DNA of 64,000 nucleotides, taken from positions 19,462-83,461 of the forward strand of contig SXID01000250.1 in NCBI GenBank assembly GCA_005772955.1, in the 5' to 3' direction. The translations under genes and the position numbers were made by a program. This DNA is from Planctomycetia bacterium (GTDB lineage Bacteria > Planctomycetota > Planctomycetia > Gemmatales > Gemmataceae). Below, one piece after another: positions 16,977 to 24,553 of the stretch; the first letter of the stretch is position 1, and every line of letters begins with the position of its first letter. The notes under the pieces were generated by a model, which had not been told where the DNA came from, searched no databases, and was given only the letters and a program-made list of their open reading frames with translations.

Positions 16977-18370
16977 GAAAGCGTGCCGTTGGTTTGCAAT
17001 CGCGTCAGATAGGTGTGCCAGTCCTTCTCGAACGCACCGAGTTCTTTCCCCACCAGTGCCGTGAACGCCTGTTTCGGATCGCCACCGCCGTTGACCGCGA
17101 CCAGATACTTGTTGAACTCCTTCGTGCCGATCAATCGGCGGTCGAACGTCAGGTAATGCGCCAGTGCCCAGCACGTCAGGTAAGCACGGTCGGATGCGGC
17201 CTTCTGATCCGCGTGCGAGGCGAGGAATGCGTCACGCCCGGTCGTGAGTAGATCGCCAAGCGGCACGAGCGGCCCGCCGTTCTTCCCCTTCAGCCAGTCC
17301 TTCGCGCGAAACAACCGTTCCTTGTCGGGGTGGTCGGCGCGCAGTTCACCCGCTTCCACTACAGCGGTCTCGAAGACCTGCGCCAGCCCCTCGTTGAGCC
17401 ACCTGGGAAGTTCGCCCGTTCCCTCGCCGGCGCGTACCGCGTCGGGCTTCAGTGGCGGGTAGACGAACGTCGCGACGTACGCGTGAAACGACTCGTGGTA
17501 GAGCAGCGCGAATAGAAACTTGCCGGTCGAGTCGTCGAACTTGACGCCGTTGTTCACGTCGGCGAGGTAGACCCGCTTCCGCTCAGCCGTGACTGTCTTC
17601 AGGTGGCGCGTCAGTTCGTCGCCCTTGTACAACTTGCGCACGTTCTCCTCGTAGCGATCCAGACCCACGAGTTGCTGCCCGTGGTGAACGCGGGCCGATT
17701 GCAGTTCTGTGCCAAGCCGCTTCAGGTCGCTGCCGCAGAGTACGCGGTTGTTGGTCGCGTCGTATACTGCGGGATTCAACAGCTTCGCACCGTTGAGCAG
17801 TGCGCGGTATTCCTCCGGTTCGGTCGCGAGCAGGATCTTTGTCTGGCGCGCACCCTTGGCGGTGGGCGGGAGGAATCGCGCGAACGCTGTGTAGATTTGT
17901 TCCAGGCGCACGCCCGAGCGCCGCGTGAGTTCCTCGGTGCCGGTGCTTACGAGGCTGAAGTAGTCGGAGTCGTACATCTTCGCGCCGCCCGGCTTTCCGG
18001 GCCAGTCCGTGGGAACCAGTTCCAGTGACTCCATCCGCTTTCGTTCTCCTTCGCCGTTCGGGTCGAGTTCGGCGAGTTTCTCTTTCAGGGTTGCGCGATC
18101 CTTGTCGGAGAGCTTCTTCACGTTCGCGATTTCGGACTTGCTCAGGAAACTCGTGAGCGTGACCGTGGGGCGGCCAGGCGGGCGTGACACCGACCGGAAC
18201 TCGACGCCGTCTGGCAGTTCGTGAAGTATCAGCCCCTGGAACTTCGCGCCGTTGGTTAACGTGATCTCGTCGAACGGCCAATTTGACAGCCCGACCGGAG
18301 GCGTGGCCGGCTGCGCGCCCGCGACGGCGCACGCGAAAACAAACAGCGGAACCAGAATAACGAAGCGCAT
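16970..18370 (-). CDS. Secreted zinc-metalloprotease-like protein (DUF1570 type)
   Basis: A 466-residue protein with a signal peptide (MRFVILVPLFVFACAVAGAQ). The middle resembles DUF1570, a planctomycete family of MA-clan peptidases. The zinc motif is HESFH in ALLYHESFHAY, and the downstream glutamate ligand region is WLNEGLAQVFE. The N-terminal 100 residues include a short beta domain (ITLTNGAKFQGLIL) like those that sense or bind substrates. Probable role: extracytoplasmic proteolysis, substrate unknown. ATG 18370 is chosen for the signal peptide. The last codons and stop are provided by the 16882-16976 repeat. Confidence 0.82.
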   Translation of the reverse strand: MRFVILVPLFVFACAVAGAQPATPPVGLSNWPFDEITLTNGAKFQGLILHELPDGVEFRSVSRPPGRPTVTLTSFLSKSEIANVKKLSDKDRATLKEKLAELDPNGEGERKRMESLELVPTDWPGKPGGAKMYDSDYFSLVSTGTEELTRRSGVRLEQIYTAFARFLPPTAKGARQTKILLATEPEEYRALLNGAKLLNPAVYDATNNRVLCGSDLKRLGTELQSARVHHGQQLVGLDRYEENVRKLYKGDELTRHLKTVTAERKRVYLADVNNGVKFDDSTGKFLFALLYHESFHAYVATFVYPPLKPDAVRAGEGTGELPRWLNEGLAQVFETAVVEAGELRADHPDKERLFRAKDWLKGKNGGPLVPLGDLLTTGRDAFLASHADQKAASDRAYLTCWALAHYLTFDRRLIGTKEFNKYLVAVNGGGDPKQAFTALVGKELGAFEKDWHTYLTRLQTNGTLSR

Positions 18371-18486
18371 GGATGGTCCGGCGTGTGAGGTGTGTGTTAC
18401 CCATTGTGCGTCGGAGACGGTAGGATTGAAAGGGCGAACAACCCACAGCGTAGCCGCGACGCGCAGCGGAGCGCGGGAGAAGGACA

Positions 18487-19134
18487 ATGGCAGCATCGGA
18501 TCTGGTTGTTGCGTTCACAGGCGCAAGCGGATCGCCCTACGGGTTGCGGCTGGTGGAAGTGCTGCTCCGTGCCGGGCATAACGTACACTTGACCATCAGC
18601 ACGGCCGCAGTCGAAGTGCTCGAAGCCGAAGCCGGGCGCACGGTGCAACTCGGCGCGGATGCGTTCAACCCAACCGCGCTGTTCGGCCCGCGCGCGATTG
18701 ATGTTACACGTCTCCATTACCACCATTTCCGCGATTTCCGGGCAGGCATCGCGAGCGGTTCCTTCCTCACTGGTGGGATGGTGATCTGCCCGTGCAGTCT
18801 CGGCACACTCGCGGCGGTTGCGCACGGCATCTCCGAGAATCTGATCCACCGTGCCGCGGAGGTTCACCTCAAAGAGCGGCGGAGGTTGGTACTGGTGCCG
18901 CGTGAGACGCCGCTTGGCCTGATCGCACTCAAGAACATGGTCGCGGTGACAGAGGCCGGAGCGGTGGTACTCCCCGCGATGCCGGCGTTCTACACCCGAC
19001 CGCAAAGCCTCGCGGACATGGTCGATTTCGTGGTCGGACGCATCTGCGATCAGCTCGGGGTCGAACATGGATTGGTGCGGCGATGGGGTGAAGAACCTCC
19101 CCCGCTCCTTGAAGGGGAGTGGGGGACGCGATAG
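18487..19134 (+). CDS. ubiX: Flavin prenyltransferase UbiX
   Basis: Makes the prenylated FMN cofactor used by UbiD-type decarboxylases. The 215 residues have the FMN-binding GASGSPYGLRLVE, SGSFLTGGMVICPCS, LIHRAAEVHLKERR and the segment LVPRETPLGLIALKNM, all characteristic. No ubiD is in the window. The C-terminal residues (EEPPPLLEGEWGTR) and the stop are encoded by a small palindromic element and extend past the usual family end. It starts upstream of and divergent from the DUF1570 gene. Confidence 0.93.
   Translation: MAASDLVVAFTGASGSPYGLRLVEVLLRAGHNVHLTISTAAVEVLEAEAGRTVQLGADAFNPTALFGPRAIDVTRLHYHHFRDFRAGIASGSFLTGGMVICPCSLGTLAAVAHGISENLIHRAAEVHLKERRRLVLVPRETPLGLIALKNMVAVTEAGAVVLPAMPAFYTRPQSLADMVDFVVGRICDQLGVEHGLVRRWGEEPPPLLEGEWGTR
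19096..19126. repeat. Imperfect palindrome at the 3' end of ubiX
   Basis: A C-rich arm (19096-19110) and a G-rich complementary arm (19111-19126) form an imperfect hairpin with almost no loop. It lies inside the last codons of ubiX, just before its stop and before the convergent bax1 stop. It may terminate both transcripts. Confidence 0.6.
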
Positions 19135-20355
19135 TTACACCCCCGCGGCTTGCCCTGCTATGCGTGCCACTTCCTCGGGCAGTGGGGTGCGCTTGTAGCG
19201 GTACACCCCGTTGCCGAATTGAACTTCGGACTCCTCATCTGCTCGCATCTGCTCCGACACGCACAGCACGAACTTGCCCGGTGCGCCCTTCGCAAGGTTC
19301 TTGTAGTGCGTCTCGATGTCGCCTTTCCGCCAGAATCCGAACACCTCGACATACACTTCCTTCCCGGTCTTCACATGTGTCAGTTTGAAGTCGGGAACCC
19401 ACGTGCTTGTGGGCAGCAGAATCGGGTGCGGGTCGGTGTCCAGAATCCAAGCTTTCACCTTCGTGGCGAACGTGTCCGCGAACATCTGCAACTCTGGCGG
19501 TGTGTACACGCCGAAGTCCGGAGTATGCGATTTCAGGCCGTCCAGGCCGGAGAGTTGAAACGTCTTCTCCTTGCGCTCCGCGCCCCAGCGGATGTTCGCG
19601 CGCAAGTCGAATGCTTTGCAGTGCAAGAGCGTCGGCAGGAACATCGCGAGTTGTAGTCCGTACTTGTTCGTGGACGAGAACAGCGAGAGCGGGCCGTCGA
19701 GCGTGAGTTTGTAGCTGTTGCCCGGCGTTTCCTGAATTGTGCAGATGAGGCGGTGAAACTTCACCGCCCGGAAGAGTTGCCGGAATCGCGCCGGGGTTTC
19801 GGCGTACACGCGAAGTTCCATCAGCGTGCAGCGAAGCAGTATCGACTGCACGAGCGCCACGTTGTAACGGTTGAGAAGTTGCGTCGCGGTGATGTCATCG
19901 AACGTGATGACTCGCTGTTCGTCCTTCAGGTCAGCGAACAGACTGCGTTCCATCTGCCCCGGCGTGACTGCGAGGGACAGTTGTTCCGCGACCTCCTTCA
20001 TGACGGAGGCGCGGTCGAACGGTTGCATCGCGTTCGCGGCTTCAGCGCGTGTGGTCGCCGCAGCCTTGAAGACGGCTTCGCGCAGCTGTTCCGGCGGGTG
20101 ATCGGCGGAGACCTCGAACTCGCAGCGATCTTCGAGGAGCTTCGCGAGACCCGCGGGAAGCAAGCCGCGCGGCCCTTCGGGGATAAGATCAGCGAACTCT
20201 TCCTCGATCTCACCGCGAGTGCGTCCCGGCGAGCCGCGGTACGCGAGCAACAGTTGCTCCGCGAGCGCGACGAGGCTCTCGTCGTTGGGTTCGACGTAGA
20301 GCGGAACGAGTTTGTTCTTCGCGTGCCGCACGCGAACCATCTTGCCTGTTAGCAT
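19135..20355 (-). CDS. bax1: Bax1-like nuclease (DUF790), partner of XPB helicase
   Basis: A 406-residue protein of the DUF790 family, described in archaea as Bax1, an XPB-binding structure-specific nuclease. It starts MLTGKMVRVRHAKNKLVPLYV and has the long conserved middle ATQLLNRYNVALVQSILLRC. The C-terminal PD-(D/E)xK-like nuclease core comprises VPDFKLTH and EVYVEVFGFW. It lies directly downstream of the XPB-like helicase with a 106-base gap, as in archaeal xpb-bax1 pairs. The likely role is strand incision beside the helicase in nucleotide-excision-type repair; activity here is inference. ATG 20355 begins the family-specific sequence. Confidence 0.85.
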   Translation of the reverse strand: MLTGKMVRVRHAKNKLVPLYVEPNDESLVALAEQLLLAYRGSPGRTRGEIEEEFADLIPEGPRGLLPAGLAKLLEDRCEFEVSADHPPEQLREAVFKAAATTRAEAANAMQPFDRASVMKEVAEQLSLAVTPGQMERSLFADLKDEQRVITFDDITATQLLNRYNVALVQSILLRCTLMELRVYAETPARFRQLFRAVKFHRLICTIQETPGNSYKLTLDGPLSLFSSTNKYGLQLAMFLPTLLHCKAFDLRANIRWGAERKEKTFQLSGLDGLKSHTPDFGVYTPPELQMFADTFATKVKAWILDTDPHPILLPTSTWVPDFKLTHVKTGKEVYVEVFGFWRKGDIETHYKNLAKGAPGKFVLCVSEQMRADEESEVQFGNGVYRYKRTPLPEEVARIAGQAAGV

Positions 20356-20376
20356 TTTGGGAAGCGATGAGGGAGG

Positions 20377-20445
20377 GAGGATGAAGGATGAGTAAAGGAC
20401 CAAGACACGAAGCACGCCTTCTGTCTTGCTTCATCCTTCATCCTC
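20377..20445. repeat. 15-bp inverted repeat between helicase and bax1
   Basis: GAGGATGAAGGATGA (20377-20391) has a perfect inverted copy at 20431-20445, separated by 39 bases. It fills most of the gap between the two genes. It could be a processing or attenuation hairpin, or an inserted element. Confidence 0.8.
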
Positions 20446-20461
20446 AATTCTTCAACCTTGG

Positions 20462-21844
20462 TTATTGGAATGCCCGGTGTTGCCGCCTTCGGTCGCTCAC
20501 GAACTCTTCCGCGGTGTTCTTCGCGATCACTTCGTAGAGGATTGCTTGCTTTTCGCCGTACTTACGCAGGATGCGCCCGAGACGCTGCACGTTCTCGGTT
20601 GCGCTGCCGGTGCCGGAGAGCACGATACCCACGCTCGCTGCGGGCACATCAACACCTTCGTTGAGTACCTGACAGGTCACCACCGCATTGAACGCGCCCG
20701 AGTGGAAGTTGCTGAGGATCGCTTTACGCTCTTTCGGTTTGGTTTGGTTGGTCATCGCGGGAATGAGGTAGCGGCGGGCGACCTCGTACACGGTCGCGTT
20801 GTCCGCTGTGAAGATCAAGACGCGGTCGTTCGCATGCCGCACCAGGAGGTCTTCAAGCGCCTTGAACTTGCCGCTTGCGGCCTGGATGATCCGCTTTTGC
20901 TCGCGGAACGCGCGCATCGCCTTCCAGCCTTCGGGCGTCTTGCTGGCCTCGTACAGGAAGCGCCGGAAGCCGTCCATTCCGTTCATATTGATACCGCGAT
21001 CGGCCGCGAACTTCTTGTACTCCTCGCGACAGTTGCGGTAGGTCTCTTCTTCGCTCGTTGTGAGTTCGACGAAGATGCGGCGCGTCTCGTATGGCGCGAG
21101 GTGGTCGCTCGCGTCACTGATGTCGAGCCGGTAGGAGATCGGGCCGATGAGTTGCGGGAGCAACTGCTCGGCGCCGTCGGCGCGTTCGGGCGTGGCCGTC
21201 AGCCCGATGCGGAACGGCGCGAGGCTCGCGTTTGCGGCCTCGCTGAACGTTGCCCCGGGCAAGTGGTGACACTCGTCGAAGATCACCAGCCCGTAGCGGT
21301 TCGCCCAGCGTTCGAGGTGGATGTACGCCGAGTCGTAGGTGGTCACCGTGAGCGGCTTGTAGTTGAACTCGCCCGCGCCTACCATCCCCACTTCGACACC
21401 GAAGGACTGTTCCAGTTCACGCGCCCACTGCACCATCAGGTCGATCTTCGGTGTAACGACAATCGTAGGCCTGCTCACCTTCTCGATGCACAGGAACGCT
21501 GTGAACGTCTTGCCGGTGCCGGTCGGCATCACGATCACGCCGCGGCGCCCGTCCTTCATCCACGCGTTGACCGCCTCAGTCTGGTAGTCGCGCGCGGCAC
21601 GCTCGGAGTTGAGCTTCCACCCCGCAGGTTCGTTCGCCCACCCGCGAGCGGTGTCTTCGTAAGGGATCTTCTCGCGGATGAGTTGTTCCACGATGGAACG
21701 GTAGTGCCGACCCTGGGCGCGGTGCGCGCTGGTTCGCGGGTCGAACACCACCCCGGGCAGTTCGCCGAAGATGAACCCGTTCGGACCACCGGTCACCGTT
21801 ACGGTTCCGCGGTCGTAACCCAGGAGGACAGGGGATTCGCTCAT
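20462..21844 (-). CDS. XPB/Rad25-like superfamily 2 DNA helicase
   Basis: A 460-residue ATP-dependent DNA helicase. The N-terminal 80 residues resemble the damage-recognition part of XPB. Walker A is MPTGTGKT (residues 106-113), motif II is DECHH (190-194), motif III GLTATPERADG, and motif VI QRLGRILRKYG. The XPB RED motif appears as RAD. The sequence between the RecA domains (DGFRRFLYEASKTPEGW) may be the thumb insertion. Paired with bax1 on the same strand. It probably opens DNA for Bax1 incision. Starts at ATG 21844. Confidence 0.88.
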   Translation of the reverse strand: MSESPVLLGYDRGTVTVTGGPNGFIFGELPGVVFDPRTSAHRAQGRHYRSIVEQLIREKIPYEDTARGWANEPAGWKLNSERAARDYQTEAVNAWMKDGRRGVIVMPTGTGKTFTAFLCIEKVSRPTIVVTPKIDLMVQWARELEQSFGVEVGMVGAGEFNYKPLTVTTYDSAYIHLERWANRYGLVIFDECHHLPGATFSEAANASLAPFRIGLTATPERADGAEQLLPQLIGPISYRLDISDASDHLAPYETRRIFVELTTSEEETYRNCREEYKKFAADRGINMNGMDGFRRFLYEASKTPEGWKAMRAFREQKRIIQAASGKFKALEDLLVRHANDRVLIFTADNATVYEVARRYLIPAMTNQTKPKERKAILSNFHSGAFNAVVTCQVLNEGVDVPAASVGIVLSGTGSATENVQRLGRILRKYGEKQAILYEVIAKNTAEEFVSDRRRQHRAFQ

Positions 21845-21996
21845 GCCGTGGATTATGACGCGGTGAACCTCCGTTGCCTAGCGCAGCCGGGCGCGTTGGG
21901 AAAGGTTCAGAAGAAGCGAAGCCGGCATCTTGACACATTCGACTCCGAGAGCGAACGTAACAGTACCTCACTTCACCTCGCCCTCGGAGCCACATC

Positions 21997-22401
21997 ATGT
22001 CTCCTCTCGCACTTCACGCGAACACGGCGTCCGACCTGATGAACCCCGCGCCCGTTTCGCTGGTCGATACCGCGACGGTCGCGGAAGCGACCGCGTTCCT
22101 CACGGACCGGGGTTTCGGCGCAGCGGTGGTTATCAACCCCGGTGGGCACTCGGTCGGCGTCGTCTCGAAGACGGACCTCCTCCACCACGCCCGTCACCAC
22201 GGCGGCACCCACCCAGCCGACATCACACCTGTGACTAGCGTGATGACGCCCGCAGTGTACACAATCCGCGTTGAGGCTCCCGCCCGGTCGGTAGTGGAGC
22301 AACTGCTCGAACTCAGCGTCCACCACCTGTTTGTGGTGGACCCAAGCGGGGTCGTTGTAGGGGTCATCAGCCCTGTCGACGTGCTGAGGAAGTTGCGATG
22401 A
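21997..22401 (+). CDS. Tandem CBS-domain protein
   Basis: A 134-residue protein consisting of two CBS domains (about residues 10-66 and 80-134), forming one Bateman module that usually binds adenosine nucleotides. Typical pieces are ASDLMNPAPVSLVDTA, VGVVSKTDLLHHA, VTSVMTPAVYTIRVEA and VGVISPVDVLRKL. There is no attached enzyme domain, so it is probably a stand-alone energy or ligand sensor. It ends 21 bases before the stop of the convergent 52-residue protein gene. Confidence 0.88.
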   Translation: MSPLALHANTASDLMNPAPVSLVDTATVAEATAFLTDRGFGAAVVINPGGHSVGVVSKTDLLHHARHHGGTHPADITPVTSVMTPAVYTIRVEAPARSVVEQLLELSVHHLFVVDPSGVVVGVISPVDVLRKLR

Positions 22402-22422
22402 TACCCGCGGTTGAAGACTCAC

Positions 22423-22581
22423 TTAGGGGAGATACGACGCCAAGTAGAAGACCAGAGCGATGCAGATCACGCCCAGGAACATCACAAGCCACGCCTGGAA
22501 CATCCACGTGTACACGCGGCGGTATGGCGGTGCCGTCTCGGCAGTTTCTGGCGCAGTTTGCGGCTTCAGGGGCTGACTCAT
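22423..22581 (-). CDS. 52-residue single-span membrane protein
   Basis: A short minus-strand gene from ATG 22581 to TAA 22423. The product begins MSQPLKPQTAPETAETAPPY, has a Tyr/Arg-rich turn and one hydrophobic helix (about residues 28-50: MFQAWLVMFLGVICIALVFY) that ends just before the stop. The polar Pro/Thr N-terminus and C-terminal anchor fit a small tail-anchored membrane protein. I do not recognise the family. It lies convergent with the CBS gene and divergent from the kinase gene. Confidence 0.6.
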   Translation of the reverse strand: MSQPLKPQTAPETAETAPPYRRVYTWMFQAWLVMFLGVICIALVFYLASYLP

Positions 22582-22794
22582 TGAGTTCTCCGCAATCGAT
22601 GAACACCACCTACCATCGGCTCTTTAACGCACTTGTTCCAGTCCGTGTTTGCTCGGGGTGGGTGGCCGACGGACGGACCAGGCCGATTTGTCGCTCCAGA
22701 CCGGACATTCGTGAGCTACAATTGAAAAATCTGACCAGTCGGCACTCACGCCGGCCCTTTGACCTCGGCGACGCCTACTTCGGACGCGCGCGGA

Positions 22795-24312
22795 ATGCAA
22801 CTGGATTCGACCGAAGAACTGGTGCAGACTCTCCGGGCCAGCGGGTTGTTCACCCCTGAACAGTTCTTGGTCGTGGCCCGCGACTTATCCACGTTCGGTG
22901 GCGACCTGAAACGGGGAATTCGGCACCTCCTCAAACGCGAACACGTCACCCACTACCAGCTCGGCAAGGTACTTCGCGGCAAGTCCGCAGAGTTGATCGT
23001 CGGTCCCTACATAGTACTCGACAAACTCGGAGAGGGTGGGATGGGGAAGGTGTTCCGGGCGTGGCACTCGCGCCGCGAGCGACTCGTGGCGCTGAAGGTG
23101 GTCCGTCCGTCGCAGGTGTCCAACCCGGTCGTTCGCGGTCGGTACGCACGCGAGGTGGAAGTCACCGGCAAACTGAATCACCCTAACATCGTTCGCGTGG
23201 AAGACGCGGGCGAGGCCAACGGGACGTTCTACCTCGCGATGGAGTTTGTGGACGGTATCGACCTCGCGCGGATGATGCGAGACTACCGGCGGCTGGCAAT
23301 TATTGAGGCATGCGAGTACACGCGTCAGGCCGCACTTGGGTTACAGCACGCCCACGAAGTTGGTATCGTCCACCGAGACGTGAAGCCGAGCAACATTGTG
23401 GTGGCTGGCGAGCGGCACCTGCCGCAGGCTACCGGACCGTCGCTGGTGAAGATCCTCGACCTCGGCTTGGCCCGCGCGATCGGCCCAGACGACATGCTCG
23501 TGCCCGGCCTGACCCGCGACCACAACGTCGTTGGCACGCCTGACTACATGGCCCCGGAGCAGGCCAAGCATTCAAAGTCGGTTGGCGCGCACGCTGACCT
23601 CTATTCGTTGGGCTGCACGCTGTACTTCTTGCTGACCGGGCAGACGCCGTTCCCGACCGGGAACGCGATCGAGAAGTTGATGGCGCATCAACACGAACAG
23701 CCCTCGCCACTCCAGGCGCTGCGGCCCGAAGTGCCGGCTGCGGTCGCCGAACTCGTGGCCCGGCTGATGGCCAAGAAGCCCTACGACCGGTTCGCAACCG
23801 CCGCCGAACTGGCCGTGGCGCTGGAACCTCACGCTCGCTACCCCGACGGGTCCGTAAAGGTGCCCCTCGCACGAGACCGTGGCCGCGACACCGCGCCGCC
23901 CAGCGAGACCGTTCCCCCGGGTAGGACAGTCTCGGCTGACGACAACGGATTGTCCATCGGGCCCGGACCGTTCCTAATCATCCCTCCGGTACCGGTGCCC
24001 GTGCCGCAACGGGTCGCCCCTTCCTACGACACGCCCCGCCCGCCTGGCCTGGAGGAAGCGTTCCCGGTCATCGAGCCAGGCACCGAGCACGCGTCCACGA
24101 AGCGGCATCCGCCTCCGCGACGTACTTCCCCACGGCCCGCGCCCGTCACGAGCCACGAACCGCACGCACTGAAGTGGGGGCTGATCGTGGTCGCGGTCGC
24201 GATTCTGGTGGCGCTTGGTGTATGGGCCGTGACGCTCGTACTGGCCCCGGCGCCGACACAACCGGACCCGGACACCCGGACGAAGCCACCGGTCGCGACC
24301 ACACCGTCCTGA
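22795..24312 (+). CDS. Membrane-anchored Ser/Thr protein kinase
   Basis: A 505-residue Hanks-type kinase. A helical N-terminal domain (TEELVQTLRASGLFTPEQF) is of the type common in Gemmata kinases. The kinase domain has GEGGMGKVF, the VALKVV lysine, HRDVKPSN, DLGLA in place of DFG, and APEQ. A Pro-rich linker follows, then one membrane helix (LIVVAVAILVALGVWAV) and a short external Pro/Thr tail. It probably transmits a signal across the membrane by phosphorylating unknown targets. ATG 22795 is preferred to a TTG at 22759. The frame stays open for 88 codons past the TGA. Confidence 0.88.
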   Translation: MQLDSTEELVQTLRASGLFTPEQFLVVARDLSTFGGDLKRGIRHLLKREHVTHYQLGKVLRGKSAELIVGPYIVLDKLGEGGMGKVFRAWHSRRERLVALKVVRPSQVSNPVVRGRYAREVEVTGKLNHPNIVRVEDAGEANGTFYLAMEFVDGIDLARMMRDYRRLAIIEACEYTRQAALGLQHAHEVGIVHRDVKPSNIVVAGERHLPQATGPSLVKILDLGLARAIGPDDMLVPGLTRDHNVVGTPDYMAPEQAKHSKSVGAHADLYSLGCTLYFLLTGQTPFPTGNAIEKLMAHQHEQPSPLQALRPEVPAAVAELVARLMAKKPYDRFATAAELAVALEPHARYPDGSVKVPLARDRGRDTAPPSETVPPGRTVSADDNGLSIGPGPFLIIPPVPVPVPQRVAPSYDTPRPPGLEEAFPVIEPGTEHASTKRHPPPRRTSPRPAPVTSHEPHALKWGLIVVAVAILVALGVWAVTLVLAPAPTQPDPDTRTKPPVATTPS

Positions 24313-24553
24313 CAGGGGTCGGGATCGTCCCCGCGGTCAATACCGGGCGACTCCAGACGCTCACTGACTCGGTCCCATGGCACCGGCCTCGTCGTGGCCT
24401 ACCCGTCAGCGTATTTCCGAGACAAGGCTCCGCAGTTCAAGAAGGGCGGCGGACTGGGCAAGTTGTCGCAGTTCGCGGGCCGGTTCCAGACCGACACCGA
24501 GTTGAGCCTCCCTCAGTCCGGTTGCACTTTGACGCGGCACTCATACCCGCGGC

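Noticed and set aside
20426..22039. 537-codon plus-strand open frame
   Set aside because: Runs antisense to the XPB-like helicase, which has all family motifs; no recognisable domain in the antisense product.
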